Source: Lachnospiraceae bacterium (GTDB taxonomy: Bacteria > Bacillota > Clostridia > Lachnospirales > Lachnospiraceae). From it: a stretch of 52,276 bases of DNA. The stretch is taken from assembly GCA_015057555.1 (NCBI GenBank), contig SVEC01000006.1:1-52276 (forward strand), given 5' to 3'. Both the position numbers and the translations under genes were made by a program. The notes under the pieces were generated by a model. It made no database searches. It was not told the DNA's origin and was given only the letters and a program-made list of their open reading frames with translations. Of this stretch, positions 51,619 through 52,276 are shown piece after piece (positions within the stretch are counted from its first letter, which is position 1; each line of letters begins with the position of its first letter).

Positions 51619-52276
51619 TTAGTTCTCCCAATAAATTTCTATTATAGAACCTTCAATTAAGGTTTCCATAAATTCTGCATCGTGTCCGTTGATTTTGGTG
51701 ATTAATTTTTTGCCTCTCATAACAGAAAGATCAAAGTCATAGAAATCAAAAATATCTACAAATTTATATGATTCCTTTCCTGTCAGGGTAACTGGTGTTT
51801 TATTTACTAAAATACCAAATGCTGTACCAGTATCTGTTGCTTTAGTATCCATAACAGTATTTGTTTCTGTAACTTGTGTAGGCATATTTGAAGAATCATC
51901 TATCTGTGACGAATCAGCTTTTGTCAACTCCACACTTTTATCTACCCAGTAAACTACGAAATTTTCATATATCTTATCTGACATAGAAGCTTCTTTGTTG
52001 TTTATAAAGAAATTTGCTTCTGGTTTTACATCCATAAATGTAAGAAGCTGTTCTAATGTATAGTAAGATTGCATCTCTATATCATCGCCTTCACATATCT
52101 TGTAAAGCTGTGATTCAAGATTGCCGTTAACCATACAAAACTTAGGACATACAACATCAGCATCGTTAACATTAAATGTTAATGTACCTGCATGCTCAGG
52201 TAAACTTCCTAACTCAATGGAAGCATCTGAACCCTTTGTAGAAGGTGTGATTTTAATACGATCATTTGCTTCTATA
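51619..52276 (-). CDS. C-terminal part of a large protein, possibly FtsA-like (partial)
   Basis: The frame runs open from its stop at 51619 to the right edge of the window, so the start lies outside; the Met at 52134 is internal. Visible part about 218 aa: FNVNDADVVCPKFCMVNG, EGDDIEMQSYYTLEQLLTFMDV, a Ser/Thr-rich linker (about residues 120-145 of the fragment), and a final domain LVNKTPVTLTGKESYKFVDIFDFYDFDL...KINGHDAEFMETLIEGSIIEIYW. From memory this resembles the C-terminus of the ~700-aa FtsA/ASKHA-type proteins of Lachnospiraceae, but I cannot see the ATPase part. No membrane span in the visible part. The identification is tentative. Confidence 0.55.
   Translation of the reverse strand, partial: IEANDRIKITPSTKGSDASIELGSLPEHAGTLTFNVNDADVVCPKFCMVNGNLESQLYKICEGDDIEMQSYYTLEQLLTFMDVKPEANFFINNKEASMSDKIYENFVVYWVDKSVELTKADSSQIDDSSNMPTQVTETNTVMDTKATDTGTAFGILVNKTPVTLTGKESYKFVDIFDFYDFDLSVMRGKKLITKINGHDAEFMETLIEGSIIEIYWEN

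Noticed and set aside
1..52276. CRISPR arrays, insertion sequences, prophage genes, tRNAs and rRNAs
   Set aside because: No spaced direct repeats, transposase domains, phage structural genes or tRNA cloverleaf with acceptor and CCA were recognised in the intergenic stretches I could read.

Overview
The window looks like chromosomal DNA of a low-GC Gram-positive anaerobe of the class Clostridia, most likely a Lachnospiraceae relative (Roseburia/Butyrivibrio/Eubacterium type). The evidence is the AT-rich sequence, strong GGAGG ribosome-binding sites, sigma-A promoters with 17-bp spacers, the Firmicutes-type L27 extension with its Prp protease, the sporulation pair yqfC-yqfD, and gene orders typical of Clostridia. 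Apart from a tyrosine recombinase at the left edge and lexA, every gene lies on the minus strand for about 50 kb. I found no insertion sequence, prophage, CRISPR array, tRNA or rRNA.

Layout from left to right. 1-1.66 kb: a ~240-bp imperfect palindrome, then a XerS-like single-chain recombinase (+) with a dif-like palindrome touching its stop codon; gene direction flips here. 1.66-3.5 kb: a cytidylate-kinase-like protein and a patatin phospholipase. 3.6-15.7 kb (transcribed right to left): yqfC, yqfD, phoH, ybeY, a DUF3048 lipoprotein, a possible 31-aa membrane peptide, two flavoproteins, proB, a DUF896 protein, 5-formyltetrahydrofolate cyclo-ligase, proA, and a MoxR ATPase/VWA pair. 15.8-19.7 kb: rpsU, clpP, alaS and a 46-aa membrane protein. 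19.75-26.2 kb: a partial histidine cluster, hisZ-hisG-hisD, then a hairpin terminator, two paralogous membrane proteins, a new promoter, and hisB-hisIE; HisIE carries an unusual N-terminal barrel-like domain. 26.4-27.1 kb: lexA, divergent from hisZ, with two LexA boxes over its own promoter.

27.1-36.8 kb: a ribosome/RNA maintenance block containing a radical SAM protein and DUF2344 protein, RNase E/G, an L21 leader with rplU-prp-rpmA, then obgE-yhbY-nadD-yqeK-rsfS and an HD-GYP protein. Just upstream of the radical SAM gene is a 142-bp element that can fold into a multi-branched structure with 15-bp perfect terminal arms. 37.0-48.2 kb: plsX-rnc-smc-ftsY, threonine ammonia-lyase, an ASKHA (DUF4445) protein, a WalJ-type hydrolase, an ACT protein and a PFL/DUF711 protein. 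48.4-52.3 kb: rpmF, ackA, a membrane GGDEF protein and the C-terminal part of a gene that leaves the window.

Most of this is core housekeeping. The best unexplained signals are the xer/dif-like arrangement at the orientation switch, the branched palindromic element at 36.8-37.0 kb, the palindrome at 1-240, the insertion of two membrane-protein paralogues into the his cluster, and the HisIE fusion. Several start codons were moved from the longest open frame because a strong ribosome-binding site lies inside the longer frame.
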